64,000 nt of DNA from an uncultured Prevotellaceae bacterium. GTDB taxonomy: Bacteria; Bacteroidota; Bacteroidia; Bacteroidales; Bacteroidaceae. The stretch covers positions 1 to 64,000 of the forward strand of contig CADADN010000008.1 of the NCBI GenBank assembly GCA_902786665.1. The letters are read 5' to 3'. The notes below the pieces were generated by a model, which saw only the letters and a program-made list of their open reading frames with translations, made no database searches and was not told the origin of the DNA. The position numbers and the translations under genes are program-made. This document shows, in pieces, positions 24,246 through 34,200 of the stretch. Positions within the stretch are counted from its first letter, which is position 1. Each line of letters opens with the position of its first letter.

Positions 24246-25340
24246 TTAGCGATTGAGCATGCGCTGGATGCCTTGGCCTGTGGTCTTGGCATAGGCCAGG
24301 GAGATGCAATGTGCAAACAACAAGTCGGTAATCCCATTGTCTTTCACATATTTCACCACGTTGCCGGGGAAATATCGGAAATCGATGACATGGATTTCCT
24401 CGAAAGAGTAGAAGAGATATCCGGGAATGGCATTTCCATAACTGTCCTTGATGATGAGCAGTCGCCGGCCGTTCTTCGTCGAGGTCTCCACCTTGGTGGT
24501 GTTGGAGTCGCCTCCCATGAAAGTGCAGTATGCAGCGGAACTTCCGTCTTTGTACTCCCTGAAGAAGTTCACCGCCTTGGGACCACTCTGCCCTGTGACA
24601 GCCCTGCTCTTTCCCAACGAATAGGTGATGGCCGTTGTCTTGTAGTTGACACCACGTGGCACATAATAGTCGAAATTCTCCGGTGCACGCCCCACGGCAG
24701 GGTCTTTGGTGTATACCGTGTACATCGTGCCCAGAAAATTGTGTATGGTTTTCTTGTCATAATTGGAGAGGTTTTTGAAAGGCACTTTTGCCGCCTTGGC
24801 GAAAGCCTCTGCTGCGTAATAGGCTCCCAAGGGTGCCCAATGGTGGTCGGTACGCAAGAAAATGGGTTCGCGCACATGCCAAGCCAATGCCGTGAAGGCA
24901 TCGACGCCGGTCACTCCAGGCATCCTTTTGTACATCCCGTCGATGGTCGCTTTTTGGTCGGTGTTGTATTTCTTTCCCTCATCAGGTGTGTAGTAGGCTG
25001 ATGCGATGGGAATGATCATGCTGTATATGCGTATGCTGTCGCCAAGCTTGCTACGATAGTTGTTCACTGCATCTGTATAGGCGGTTCCACCCTGCGGCGT
25101 TCCAGAGAAGGCACTGGTCACCCTGATGTCGGGACCATCCCCTATGATAAGTATGCCTGGCTTGGGCTGTCGCAACTGTGCGTTGGGACATACCCGGTTC
25201 TGGTATTTCCCTTTGACGAAAGTGGCCGTATCGGAATAAACTGTAGACTCTTCCTTACCGGTTTTCCCTGTTGTTGCACCAACTGTCATGGTTGCAGCCA
25301 ACAACAGGGTTATGAAAGCGATGGTCTTTTTCTTTTTCAT
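24246..25340 (-). CDS. DHHW/AlgX-like acetyltransferase-associated protein
   Basis: From the ATG at 25340 the protein has 364 residues and a clean signal peptide (MKKKKTIAFITLLLAATMTVGA). LRTDHHW (Asp165) and KDSYGN (Ser300) give the SGNH-like catalytic blocks of the DHHW family. It is clearly related to the next gene: both share PxGxYYAAEAFAKxAKVxFKxL after the DHHW motif and the AYCTFMGGDS block. This suggests a duplication. The frame is open upstream to 25619, but that part lies inside the MBOAT gene and has no signal. The start is 11 nt after the MBOAT stop. Confidence 0.88.
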   Translation of the reverse strand: MKKKKTIAFITLLLAATMTVGATTGKTGKEESTVYSDTATFVKGKYQNRVCPNAQLRQPKPGILIIGDGPDIRVTSAFSGTPQGGTAYTDAVNNYRSKLGDSIRIYSMIIPIASAYYTPDEGKKYNTDQKATIDGMYKRMPGVTGVDAFTALAWHVREPIFLRTDHHWAPLGAYYAAEAFAKAAKVPFKNLSNYDKKTIHNFLGTMYTVYTKDPAVGRAPENFDYYVPRGVNYKTTAITYSLGKSRAVTGQSGPKAVNFFREYKDGSSAAYCTFMGGDSNTTKVETSTKNGRRLLIIKDSYGNAIPGYLFYSFEEIHVIDFRYFPGNVVKYVKDNGITDLLFAHCISLAYAKTTGQGIQRMLNR

Positions 25341-25351
25341 TGTCTGAATAT

Positions 25352-26794
25352 TTAAAATCTTGTATAAATGAATGCATTGTTGGTAGCTCCCACCAAAAGG
25401 GCCGTGGAGATGATGAGTATGGCGATGGATACGACCAACCGTGAGAGCGTATTGACGGTTTGGTTGAAAACCAGCTTGTCCGCCGTGTGTCGGTCGAAGA
25501 AATCGGCCACTTGTTTCCTTATCGGCATGCAGAAGACAACAGCGGCCAACCAAAGCCAGAAATGGTCGAAAATGGCTGCCTCGGAGATGACGTCCCAATA
25601 CGTTTCCGCTCCTCCCCATAATCTATGGAAGAATGAGGTCAAACGTGTGAAATCATCAAAATAGAAGATTCCGAAACTCACCACCACGACAAAAAGGCAA
25701 TAGAAATGAAGCAAGGGGGAGGGTATGCGGTTGATGACCTTCAGCAACGTATATTTCTCCAACGTCACAAAAACACCGAACAACACTCCCCAGAAGATGA
25801 AGTTCCAACTGGCACCATGCCACATCCCAGTGAGGAACCACACCACCAAGATGTTGACGGCCTGATGACGACGGTTACCTCCCATCGGGATATAGACATA
25901 GTCTCGGAAGAAACTACCCAGGGAAATATGCCATCGTCTCCAGAATTCCGTGATGGACTTGCTGCAGTATGGATGGTCGAAGTTCTCGTTGAACCTGAAT
26001 CCCAAGCATCGTCCAAGACCGATTGCCATGTCGGAATAGCCCGAGAAGTCGAAATAGATTTGCAGGGTGAACGCGATGATTCCAATCCAAGCGCCAGCCA
26101 CGCTCAACTCTTCCAACTTCCCGTCGAGGAACTGATGTGAGATTTCATAGAGCTGATTGGCGAAAATCACTTTCTTGGCCAATCCCCTCAAGAAGCGGTA
26201 GATGCCATCGGAAAGGTCTTCCGCGGTGACGTGGCGCTTTGTGATTTTTTCTGCCACCGTCTGGTATCTGACGATAGGTCCTGCTATCAGCTGCGGGAAC
26301 ATCGAGATGTAGAGCAACAGGTCGATGAAACGCTTTTGGGAATGAGAGTCACGCCTGTAGACATCCACCAGATAGGACAAGGATTGGAAAATATAGAAAC
26401 TGATGCCTATGGGCAGTGAGATGTGAGGTGACGGCACGGGCATGCCCAATGCCTGGAGCTGGTTGGCGAAGAAATCGGCATATTTGAATATCCCAAGTAT
26501 GCCAAGGTCGCACGCCACCCCGATAACCAGCATCGCTTTCCTGTGCTTTTCCTGATGGTCTATCATCCGCCCGATAAAGAAGTTGATGACCACGCAGACC
26601 AACATCAGGAAAACGTAGATGGGTTCGCCCCATGCGTAGAAGATGAGGGAGAAGAGCACGAGAACGGCGTTTCTCACATGGCATGCGGGCGTGTCATCTT
26701 TCGACATTGCCTTGTCGGCCCACGTACCCAAGAGATACATGATGGCGAAAGAAGCCAGAAACACATATATGAAAAAAAGGTCTGAGAATACCAT
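25352..26794 (-). CDS. MBOAT-family O-acyltransferase (AlgI-like)
   Basis: The 480-residue polytopic protein carries the MBOAT hallmark TGMWHGASWNFIFWG with invariant catalytic His326, and the AlgI-type segment 'DFSGYSDMAIGLGRCLGFRFNENFDHPY.SKSITEFWRRWHISLGSF'. AlgI-like MBOAT proteins accept acetyl groups on the cytoplasmic side and hand them across the membrane to periplasmic SGNH-type transferases. The flanking SGNH hydrolase and two DHHW proteins are exactly such partners. Gaps to neighbours are 12 and 11 nt, so the four genes form an operon. The acceptor polysaccharide is not identified in this window. Confidence 0.93.
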   Translation of the reverse strand: MVFSDLFFIYVFLASFAIMYLLGTWADKAMSKDDTPACHVRNAVLVLFSLIFYAWGEPIYVFLMLVCVVINFFIGRMIDHQEKHRKAMLVIGVACDLGILGIFKYADFFANQLQALGMPVPSPHISLPIGISFYIFQSLSYLVDVYRRDSHSQKRFIDLLLYISMFPQLIAGPIVRYQTVAEKITKRHVTAEDLSDGIYRFLRGLAKKVIFANQLYEISHQFLDGKLEELSVAGAWIGIIAFTLQIYFDFSGYSDMAIGLGRCLGFRFNENFDHPYCSKSITEFWRRWHISLGSFFRDYVYIPMGGNRRHQAVNILVVWFLTGMWHGASWNFIFWGVLFGVFVTLEKYTLLKVINRIPSPLLHFYCLFVVVVSFGIFYFDDFTRLTSFFHRLWGGAETYWDVISEAAIFDHFWLWLAAVVFCMPIRKQVADFFDRHTADKLVFNQTVNTLSRLVVSIAILIISTALLVGATNNAFIYTRF

Positions 26795-26806
26795 TCTTAC
26801 TGCTAA

Positions 26807-27634
26807 TTAGTGTTGTGTCAACTCTGCTATGCGCTTGGCCAGGTATGTGCCGTTGAGCCTGGCACCTTCCTCGGAGGTGTGAGCTCCATCGGTGGTGTAG
26901 CGTTTCGTCTTCATCTCATCCACCCTGCGGATGCAACATTCCCGGTCTTGGCGAATCACTTTCAACCCCATGCGCAAACCGCATTGCTCGATGACCTCAC
27001 AGGCTTTGGCAAGGTTGGCTTCCGTGGGTTGTATGGCTTGCAGAGGAGCAAGCAGGATGATTTGGGCTTGGGGAAAGAGGCTCTCAAGCATTTCGCAGCC
27101 ATATCTCACCGATTCAGCCAATGACAACACCTGGCTGGGTTTGCGGTTGAGGAGAGAACCGCCGGAAAACGCTTGACCCACAGTCTTCGAGAACACCCCG
27201 GGACGTTTCTTCACAAACCAGGCGTCATTGGTGCCTGCGGCGATGATGATCAAGTGCGGGACGGGTTGCCGGCCTTCCTTACAAGCAGCAGACAATCTCA
27301 ATATCTGATTGTATATGACGTTGTCGTTGCCCAGCACGGCGATGTTCTCCTCCATGTTCGGCTTGGTGGAGACCGTGTTGGTCCATGTCGCTCCGCTACG
27401 TGCATAACTCTTGCATGACAAGGGCTTGAAGATGTCGACAAACCATTTGTTCCACCCTTTGGGATTATCGCAGTCGTCACCGCCAATCCATGTGTTGGAG
27501 TCGCCCAATATCACCACATCCATGGCATGCACCTCACTACCCGACTCTATGACAGGTTCGTGATTCTGGGCTACGACAAAATGGGGGCTTGACAAGAAAA
27601 CGGCCAATGCCAATACTAATCTAAAACACTTCAT
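26807..27634 (-). CDS. Secreted SGNH/GDSL-family hydrolase
   Basis: The 275-residue protein has a signal peptide ending near HFVVAQ. SGNH blocks are visible: block I ILGDSNTW (Ser46), block III AAGTNDAW and block V TDGAHTSEEG (Asp249, His252). Such enzymes are esterases or acetyl transferases acting on carbohydrates. It is the promoter-proximal gene of the operon with MBOAT and two DHHW proteins. It may remove or transfer O-acetyl groups on the same polymer; whether it is an esterase or a transferase cannot be told from sequence alone. Confidence 0.85.
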   Translation of the reverse strand: MKCFRLVLALAVFLSSPHFVVAQNHEPVIESGSEVHAMDVVILGDSNTWIGGDDCDNPKGWNKWFVDIFKPLSCKSYARSGATWTNTVSTKPNMEENIAVLGNDNVIYNQILRLSAACKEGRQPVPHLIIIAAGTNDAWFVKKRPGVFSKTVGQAFSGGSLLNRKPSQVLSLAESVRYGCEMLESLFPQAQIILLAPLQAIQPTEANLAKACEVIEQCGLRMGLKVIRQDRECCIRRVDEMKTKRYTTDGAHTSEEGARLNGTYLAKRIAELTQH

Positions 27635-27718
27635 AATATATTCACCTTCAGGGCTCTTTCTACTGAGGCTCTTTTCGACGGGTTTCTTTTCAATGCGGGG
27701 CTTCTGCCATAACGAAAG

Positions 27719-27738
27719 CCCGATATTCGTATATCGGG
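27719..27738. promoter_or_regulatory. Inverted repeat at the start of the O-acetylation operon transcript
   Basis: CCCGATAT, a 4-nt loop and ATATCGGG form a perfect 8-bp inverted repeat. It lies immediately downstream of the minus-strand -7 element, around the expected transcription start. It may be an operator or a 5' UTR hairpin. Confidence 0.4.
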
Positions 27739-27741
27739 GTG

Positions 27742-27749
27742 CAAAGGTA
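27742..27749 (-). promoter_or_regulatory. -7 promoter element of the O-acetylation operon
   Basis: CAAAGGTA on the plus strand reads TACCTTTG on the minus strand. It gives a leader of about 100 nt before the SGNH gene start at 27634. No clear -33 box is present. Confidence 0.55.
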
Positions 27750-27877
27750 CGAAAAATCGTGTGAATTTTTGACGTAAACTATAAAATATGTGTTACACGC
27801 CCGTTAATTTATTTTAAAAGGCAGACGAGGGCAAAAACGTTAATAAATGCAAAAAGGAGGTATGTTGACTGCTTGTG

Positions 27878-27909
27878 TTTGAATATGACAGAAAAAAAGA
27901 TTATCTTTG
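27878..27909 (+). promoter_or_regulatory. Promoter of the multidomain glycosidase gene
   Basis: TTTG (27878-27881), 20 nt and TATCTTTG (27902-27909) match the Bacteroidota consensus fully. The ATG at 27935 follows 25 nt later. Confidence 0.7.
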
Positions 27910-27934
27910 GGGATAAATCAAATCCTACCGACCT

Positions 27935-30619
27935 ATGAAATTAGGAAATATTTTTACATTATCACTGCTTTTTTCAAGTTTTTCCACCCTGTGTTCGGCC
28001 CAAGAGGAGCGCATACCCTCTTCCAGCGACAACCTCTCCCCGTCCTCCCCTGGCGTAGGCGTCGTCGCCTACTCCATTTATGATGCAGGCCATCGCTTCC
28101 AACCCATCTGGGGCCTCGACCAAGCATGGATCAGCGAGCAGAACTTCCGCAAGGGTGTCAACCACATGGGCAAGGCGAACGTCGGCATAGGCCGCTCATG
28201 TTTCCGCAACACGAAACCTTTGGTGAACGACACCGAACTGGCCTCCGACCCCATCAACGCCCTCAAGAGGCGAAACGGCATCTTCAACATTCTGAGCGAC
28301 ACCCTGCCGCTCGTGCTCACCTGCGACCAAGAGGCCGGTGTGGACGGCTATTACCGCACGGGGAACACAGCCAACATAGACCATTGGGCAGCCAACATCA
28401 ACGCCCATGTGAAATGGCTTCAAGACAACACCAACCACCGCGTTGCCGGCGTTTCCGTGTTCAACGAACCCGACTATTGGACGGAGGAGGGTGCCACGAC
28501 CACCAACAGCAGAGACATCGCAAAGAAACTGAAGGAAAACTATCTGCCGATGGCCAATGTCGCCATCGTGGGCGGCAACACGCTCAACGATGACAAGGCC
28601 GCCCAATGGTACAATGTGGGCAAAGCCTATTACGACTGGGGCAACACCCACCAACTGGCGGGTTCGATGGACAATTACAAAGCATTCTACCAACTGTTGG
28701 CTCGTGACGGGAAGGTGGGTTACAACGACGAGATGCACAACGTGGCAGAGGCTTTCATCGGGCTGGAGAACGGCATGACCGTCGGCATCTGGTGGGGCTT
28801 CGACAGTCGCGCCAGGGGCGAGTTCTGCGACATCAGCCGCCACGGCGTGCGACTGGGATATGCCGACAACCCCGGCAACTGGACCGCCGCCACCGTCTAC
28901 CGCCATGACAACGGAAAAGTGAAAGCCTTCCTGGGCAGCAGCGAGCGCCAGGCCTACACCACCTCATACCAGTTCATCTGCACCGACCACGACGTCTATT
29001 ACGACGGCGTGGGGCCAACCCGCGAAATCACACAAGTCATCCACGGCGGCACAGGATACCAGAAAGGACAGAAGAACGCTGAGCGCGTGGTGGACATCAC
29101 ATGGGGCGACGACGTGCAGCCTAGCGCCATCAACGGCACCTACAAGATCATGAACAAGGCCACCAACATGCTGGTGGCGGAACATGGCGAGCTGAACGGC
29201 CAGCCTAACATCAGCCAGGCGAACGACAACGGCAGAGCCACCACGCAATGGGAGGTGACACCCGTGGGAAGCACGGTGGACGGCGACTACAGCTTCTACG
29301 ATATCAAGTCGGTGAACGATGGCAAGCACTGGGACGTGCTCAACTTCGCCACGACAAGCGGCGCCAACGTCATATCCTTCGGCACCGGCACTCCGTCGAC
29401 CAACCAACAATGGTACCTGGAACACGCCGGCGACGGATGGTTCTTCATCCGCAACCGCGAGAGCGCACTCTACCTGACGCTCACCTCGACCAACCGTGTA
29501 CAGGGCATGAACATCAACCAACAGAACCTGCTCGACGACCCCACGCGCCAACTGTGGCGCTTCCTACCCATCGACGCCGCCTGCGAGACCGTGGCACCGG
29601 CAACACCCACCGGCCTGACCACCACCCCACAATCCGCCAGCATCCTGTTGGAATGGGAAGCCAATACGGAGACCGACATCGATGGATACATGGTGCTGAG
29701 GGCTGAGAAAAACACGAACAAATGGCACACCATTGCCAGGAAGTTGAAAACTACGAAATTTATTGACAACAATTGCCAACAAGGCATCGCTTATGAATAC
29801 CGTATAAAAGCCATCGACAAGAGCGAGAACCAATCGTCCGCATGCGAGAGCGTGGAGGCGACAACAAACGGTGAACGCACGATGATTGCCCACTACACCT
29901 TCGACGACAACCTGGCAGATGCCACGCCCAACCAGATGGACGGCGCCACCTATGGCACACCTTCCTTCATCGTCACCAAGGTGGAAGGCACCAAGTCGCT
30001 CAACCTCAACGGCACGTCGCAGTTTGTGCAACTGCCCTACGAAATAGCATCCAGCGAGGAGATGACCTTCGCTGCATGGGTGAACTGGCGCAGCACCAGC
30101 ACACCCAAACAACGGTTGTTCGACTTCGGCAACGGTCCTGGACAATATGCCTACCTCACACCTTCCAATGGCAATGGTGTGGCATTCGTCATCAACGACG
30201 GCAATGGCGAGCAAGTGGTGGAAAGCACCACCAAACTGCCTTCCACACGATGGAAGCACGTCGCCGTCACCATCAGCAAAGGCACCACCACCATATATGT
30301 GGACGGAGAACCAGTGGCCAACTCCACCAGCCTCACCGTGACACCTGCCGACCTACACACCACCATCAACTACATAGGACGCACACAGCAAGGGAGCACA
30401 TCCATGCTGAAAGCCTATGTCGATGACGTGCGCATCTACAACTACGCCCTCAATGAAGAAGAAGTGAAAGAGGCCATGAATGCCGCCACTGGCATCAAGG
30501 CTCCAGAAACGACCCCCACACCGGAAGGAGCACCTCTCTACGGCGTGGACGGCATACGCGTGAGCAAACACCACAAGGGCATCGTCGTAAGCAAAAAGAC
30601 AAAAACGATTGACAATTGA
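27935..30619 (+). CDS. Secreted glycoside hydrolase (clan GH-A-like) with ricin-like, Fn3 and LamG modules
   Basis: The 894-residue protein has a signal peptide ending near LCSAQ. Residues about 40-390 look like a TIM barrel with VFNEPDYW (acid/base Glu178) and GYNDEMHN (candidate nucleophile Glu266). About 395-545 is a ricin-type beta-trefoil ('NGTYKIMNKATNMLVAEHG', 'TTQWEV', 'RQLWRF'), about 550-645 a fibronectin type III domain, and about 650-850 a LamG/concanavalin-like domain ('AHYTFDDNLADATPNQMDG', 'AYVDDVRIYNYALNEEEV'). The end LYGVDGIRVSKHHKGIVV resembles sorting-like tails of other secreted proteins here. It is divergent from the O-acetylation operon. The exact GH family and substrate are not recognised. 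Confidence 0.75.
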   Translation: MKLGNIFTLSLLFSSFSTLCSAQEERIPSSSDNLSPSSPGVGVVAYSIYDAGHRFQPIWGLDQAWISEQNFRKGVNHMGKANVGIGRSCFRNTKPLVNDTELASDPINALKRRNGIFNILSDTLPLVLTCDQEAGVDGYYRTGNTANIDHWAANINAHVKWLQDNTNHRVAGVSVFNEPDYWTEEGATTTNSRDIAKKLKENYLPMANVAIVGGNTLNDDKAAQWYNVGKAYYDWGNTHQLAGSMDNYKAFYQLLARDGKVGYNDEMHNVAEAFIGLENGMTVGIWWGFDSRARGEFCDISRHGVRLGYADNPGNWTAATVYRHDNGKVKAFLGSSERQAYTTSYQFICTDHDVYYDGVGPTREITQVIHGGTGYQKGQKNAERVVDITWGDDVQPSAINGTYKIMNKATNMLVAEHGELNGQPNISQANDNGRATTQWEVTPVGSTVDGDYSFYDIKSVNDGKHWDVLNFATTSGANVISFGTGTPSTNQQWYLEHAGDGWFFIRNRESALYLTLTSTNRVQGMNINQQNLLDDPTRQLWRFLPIDAACETVAPATPTGLTTTPQSASILLEWEANTETDIDGYMVLRAEKNTNKWHTIARKLKTTKFIDNNCQQGIAYEYRIKAIDKSENQSSACESVEATTNGERTMIAHYTFDDNLADATPNQMDGATYGTPSFIVTKVEGTKSLNLNGTSQFVQLPYEIASSEEMTFAAWVNWRSTSTPKQRLFDFGNGPGQYAYLTPSNGNGVAFVINDGNGEQVVESTTKLPSTRWKHVAVTISKGTTTIYVDGEPVANSTSLTVTPADLHTTINYIGRTQQGSTSMLKAYVDDVRIYNYALNEEEVKEAMNAATGIKAPETTPTPEGAPLYGVDGIRVSKHHKGIVVSKKTKTIDN

Positions 30620-30698
30620 TAATTTACAATTGAAAATTTTACTTTTTATTTTTTCAAGGACGATTTATATTTTTCAGGCAAACTGCCATAAACGCCAT

Positions 30699-30728
30699 AA
30701 GACCCGCCCGCAAGGACGGGTCTTTTTC
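30699..30728 (+). terminator. Intrinsic terminator after the glycosidase gene
   Basis: AAGACCCG (30699-30706) pairs with CGGGTCTT (30717-30724), followed by a run of T. It lies 80 nt beyond the stop at 30619. Confidence 0.75.
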
Positions 30729-30748
30729 TTGGCCACCTATTGAGGCTC

Positions 30749-30900
30749 TAGCGGATTGAGATACTAGAGATTCTAGGGTTTCTAGAGATACTAGAGATTC
30801 TAGAGTTTCTAGAGATTATAGAGTTTCTAGAGATTATAGAAATACTAGAGATACTAGAGATACTAGGATTTCTAGGAAAACTAGGAAGACTAGTAACACT
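30749..30900. repeat. CTAG-rich degenerate 9-bp array
   Basis: Units such as CTAGAGATA, CTAGAGATT and CTAGGAAAA repeat with a 9-bp period for about 150 bp. The recurring TAG gives stops in frame, so it is not coding. It lies between a terminator and the promoter of the next gene. Confidence 0.75.
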
Positions 30901-31033
30901 ACCCCCCCTTGAAAAACCCATGATTTTTGTCCTATCCCTTAGAAAAATGGGTGGGCAGGGGCATTAAATGTAAAAAATACACCAAATTGAAAAAAAAATA
31001 AGGAGAATTAAGTTATCGTATCATTTTTTTTAT

Positions 31034-31041
31034 TATCTTTG
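31034..31041 (+). promoter_or_regulatory. -7 promoter element of the three-module secreted protein
   Basis: TATCTTTG matches TAnnTTTG. No -33 TTTG is seen. It implies a 5' leader of about 250 nt before the ATG at 31299. Confidence 0.5.
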
Positions 31042-31049
31042 CAACTAAA

Positions 31050-31298
31050 AGTGAGAAGATGGGCATATTGTGTTCAAGCAATAGGCGCAAGATGTGGGGC
31101 AAGCATCAGCTACCATCCCGTCAGCCTTCTTGTCACAACCATCAGAACGCTCTAAATACCAATTTATTACATTACCAAGTCACCACACGCATGTGAATGT
31201 ATGGGCGGTGATAACCCAAAAGATTAAAAAACCTATTTTTTCGTGCACCTGTCAACTCAGTTGCAGGATATTTATTAACTTTATTAAATTTAACCTTT
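31050..31298 (+). other. Long leader region upstream of the three-module secreted protein
   Basis: About 250 nt lie between the likely transcription start and the ATG. They include GATGGG (31058-31063) and its partner CCATC near 31114 enclosing an ATTG/CAAT stem, and a short frame of about 45 codons from the ATG at 31059. I recognise no known riboswitch. It may be a structured leader or simply spacer. Confidence 0.3.
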
Positions 31299-34200
31299 AT
31301 GAGATTTGCAAAACTACTCCTTTTAGGTGCAGTGCTTCTTTTGGGAAGCAGTGCAGCGAAAGCTGTTGACGACAACGTCTGGGCTCCCCCAGCAGCGCCA
31401 GCAGAGTACGCGAGCATGGTCGACGGGGAAACCTACTATTTCTACAACGTCGGCAGCAACATGTTCTTCACCCAAGGCAACGCCTGGGGCACGCAAGCCA
31501 GTGTGGGACACAAAGGCTTGAAAGTGAAAATCGAGTCGGTGGAAGGCGCCGAGGGTGTCTATCACCTGACCGACTACTGCGAGAGCAAGAGCGCATGGCT
31601 CTGGGTGTTCTTCGACAACGCTGAGAACATGTTTGTGGACTACAACGGCCAGGCCAACCACCTGTGGGAAATCACCGACGTAGGCGCACAAACCTACCGT
31701 TTCTCCCCCTCAGCCCTCAACCCCGATGTGAACAACAACTTGTTGTATCTGGGACTCAACCGCACAAACGACCCCACCACTACCGTCCTGACAGCCAACA
31801 ATACCGCTGAAGATGGTGCTTTCATCAACTGGAAGTTGGTGCCGGAAGCCTACGGCGAGAGTTTCTTCACTGAAGAATACATCAATTACTGCAACCTGTA
31901 CGACGCTGTCATGCAACTGAAGGACCTGCTCAACAAGGCAGAGGAAATCGGTGCCAGCGTGGCCGACCAGATTGCTGTTTACAACAACACGAACAGCACT
32001 CTTGCAGAAATCAACGCCGCCATCGCAGCTGTGAAGGAAGCCATCCAGAATCGTGAGGCTGAACTCATCTTGGAGAACTATGCCAACGCCACTGTCAACA
32101 ATCCTGTCGACGTGACGAAGCTGTTCATCAAGAACCCCAGCTTCGACGGCAATGACATCTCCACCGGATGGAAAGGCACCGCCTGGGGCGCTTACAACGG
32201 ACAAGAGAATGCTGAGCATTACAATAAGAACTACGACACTTACCAAGAGTTTGAAGGTCTTCTCGAAGGTGTTTACAAGCTCAAAGCCAACGCATTCTAC
32301 CGCGCCGGCAATACCAACTCCGCCTACCAGAACTACAAGGCTGGCAACAAGGAGTCGAAATATGCCAAGCTGTATGCCACCAATGGAACCGACAGCATCA
32401 CCACCGACGTCCTCTCACCCTTCTCGGCAGGCCTGACCGCCCAGATGTCCTCCGGCGCCTGGAGTTCCGCCACCGATGCTGAGACCGGCGAGACCTTCTG
32501 GGTTCCTAACAACATGGTTGCCGCCGACGAATTCTTCAAGGCAGGCTACTGCAACGACAACGAGGTGTTCATCGCCGTGAGCAACGGTTACATGAAGATT
32601 GGCGCCCGCAAGGACATCACCATCGGTGAAGACTGGAGCATCTTCGACGACTTCTCCCTCACCTACTTCGGTGACAGCGGCGATGCTTACAAGCTGATTC
32701 TCGACAACATCGAGATTGCCGACTACAGCAACCTCGAGGACATCTACACCTACTCCTACCTCGACGCTTACAATGAGGCTGCTGCTGCCATCCAGAGTGC
32801 CAACACGAAGGAAGAGATCATGGCTGCCATCGCTGCCGTGCAGAAAGCCTCCAAAGACCTGGAGACCAACATCGCCCTGTGGAAGCAAATCATCTCACTG
32901 CGCGAGGAAGCCTACAAGGCTGCTGCCAGCGAGGACTACATTGAGTTCTATCGCACCGACTGCGGCGAATGGGCCGACTTCGACTGCGAGGACCTTCTGG
33001 AAGCCCGCACCGCCACCAACGAAGAGTTGGAGGCTGAGATTGCAAAGGTGAGAGCCATGATCGATGAGGTCTATCGTCACCCGATCGGAACCGAGGTTGT
33101 CATGACCAACTTGATGGTGAACCCGAACTTCACCCAGTATGGTGAAGGTTGGACCCGCGAGGCTGCTCCTGGTGGCAACGTGAACGCCGGCGGCTTGCCC
33201 GACAACCCATGCTACGAGGCTTGGAACAACGCCAACTTCGACATCTACCAGAACGTGCAGAACGCACCCAAGGGTGTGTATCGCATCTCCGTGCAAGGTT
33301 TCTACCGCTACGGCCGCACCGCCTTCCAGGCTTACCTGAACGGCGAGCAATACACCACTAAGGAGACCTGCCCGGTGTTCGTCTATATGAACGCCAACAC
33401 CACTCCGTTCACCAACGTCTATGGCGACCCGATGCAGATTTACGATGCTGAATTCTACAGCAGCGCCAACGACGCCACCTCCGAGCAACTCCCCGACGGA
33501 ACGACTGTTTACTTCCCCAACGGCATGCAGAGTGCTTCCGTTGCCTTCGGTGCCGGAATGTACACCCAGTCTGCTTATGGCCTCGTGGCCAATGACGGCG
33601 ACGTGATGCGCATTGGTGTGAAGGGTTCCTCCAACCAGTTGGGCGACAGCTGGTCTATCTGGGATAACTTCGAGATCACCTGGTGCGGCTTCAAGGCCGA
33701 CGTGGTGAAGCCCGTGCTCGAGCAAGCCATCATCGATGCTGAGAACGCCCTCAACGGCGCCATCGGCAAGGACGTCGTAGGCGACCTGCAAGCCGCCATC
33801 GACGCTGCCAAGGCAGTGGTCAACGGCGACGACGGAGAAGCCATGTTCGCCGCACTGACAAGACTCTTCGACATCCAAGAAGCAGTGAACGAATCAAAGG
33901 CCCTCTTCGCCAAGTTGGTTGAAGCCAACGAGGAACTGGCCTCCGCACTTGGTGGCGCAGTATGCTCCGCCGACATCATCCGCGAAGCTGAGGCCCTCAT
34001 CACCTCCATCAACGACGGCTTGGAGAACCACACCTTCTCCAACAGCGATGTGGAAGGCCTCCTCGAGCAAATCAACACCATGATGCACCGCCTGGGCATC
34101 CCGCAAGACATGGCCAACGCCAGCGATGCCAGCCCCATCGAGTGCAGCACCATCATCATCAACCCGGCTTACGCCGCTGGCAACGACCAGGGCTGGACAG

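Noticed and set aside
32895-33878. A 327-codon antisense frame within the three-module protein gene
   Set aside because: The composition is typical of antisense frames in GC-rich Bacteroidales coding DNA, and no family features are seen. The plus-strand protein has signal peptide and repeated modules.
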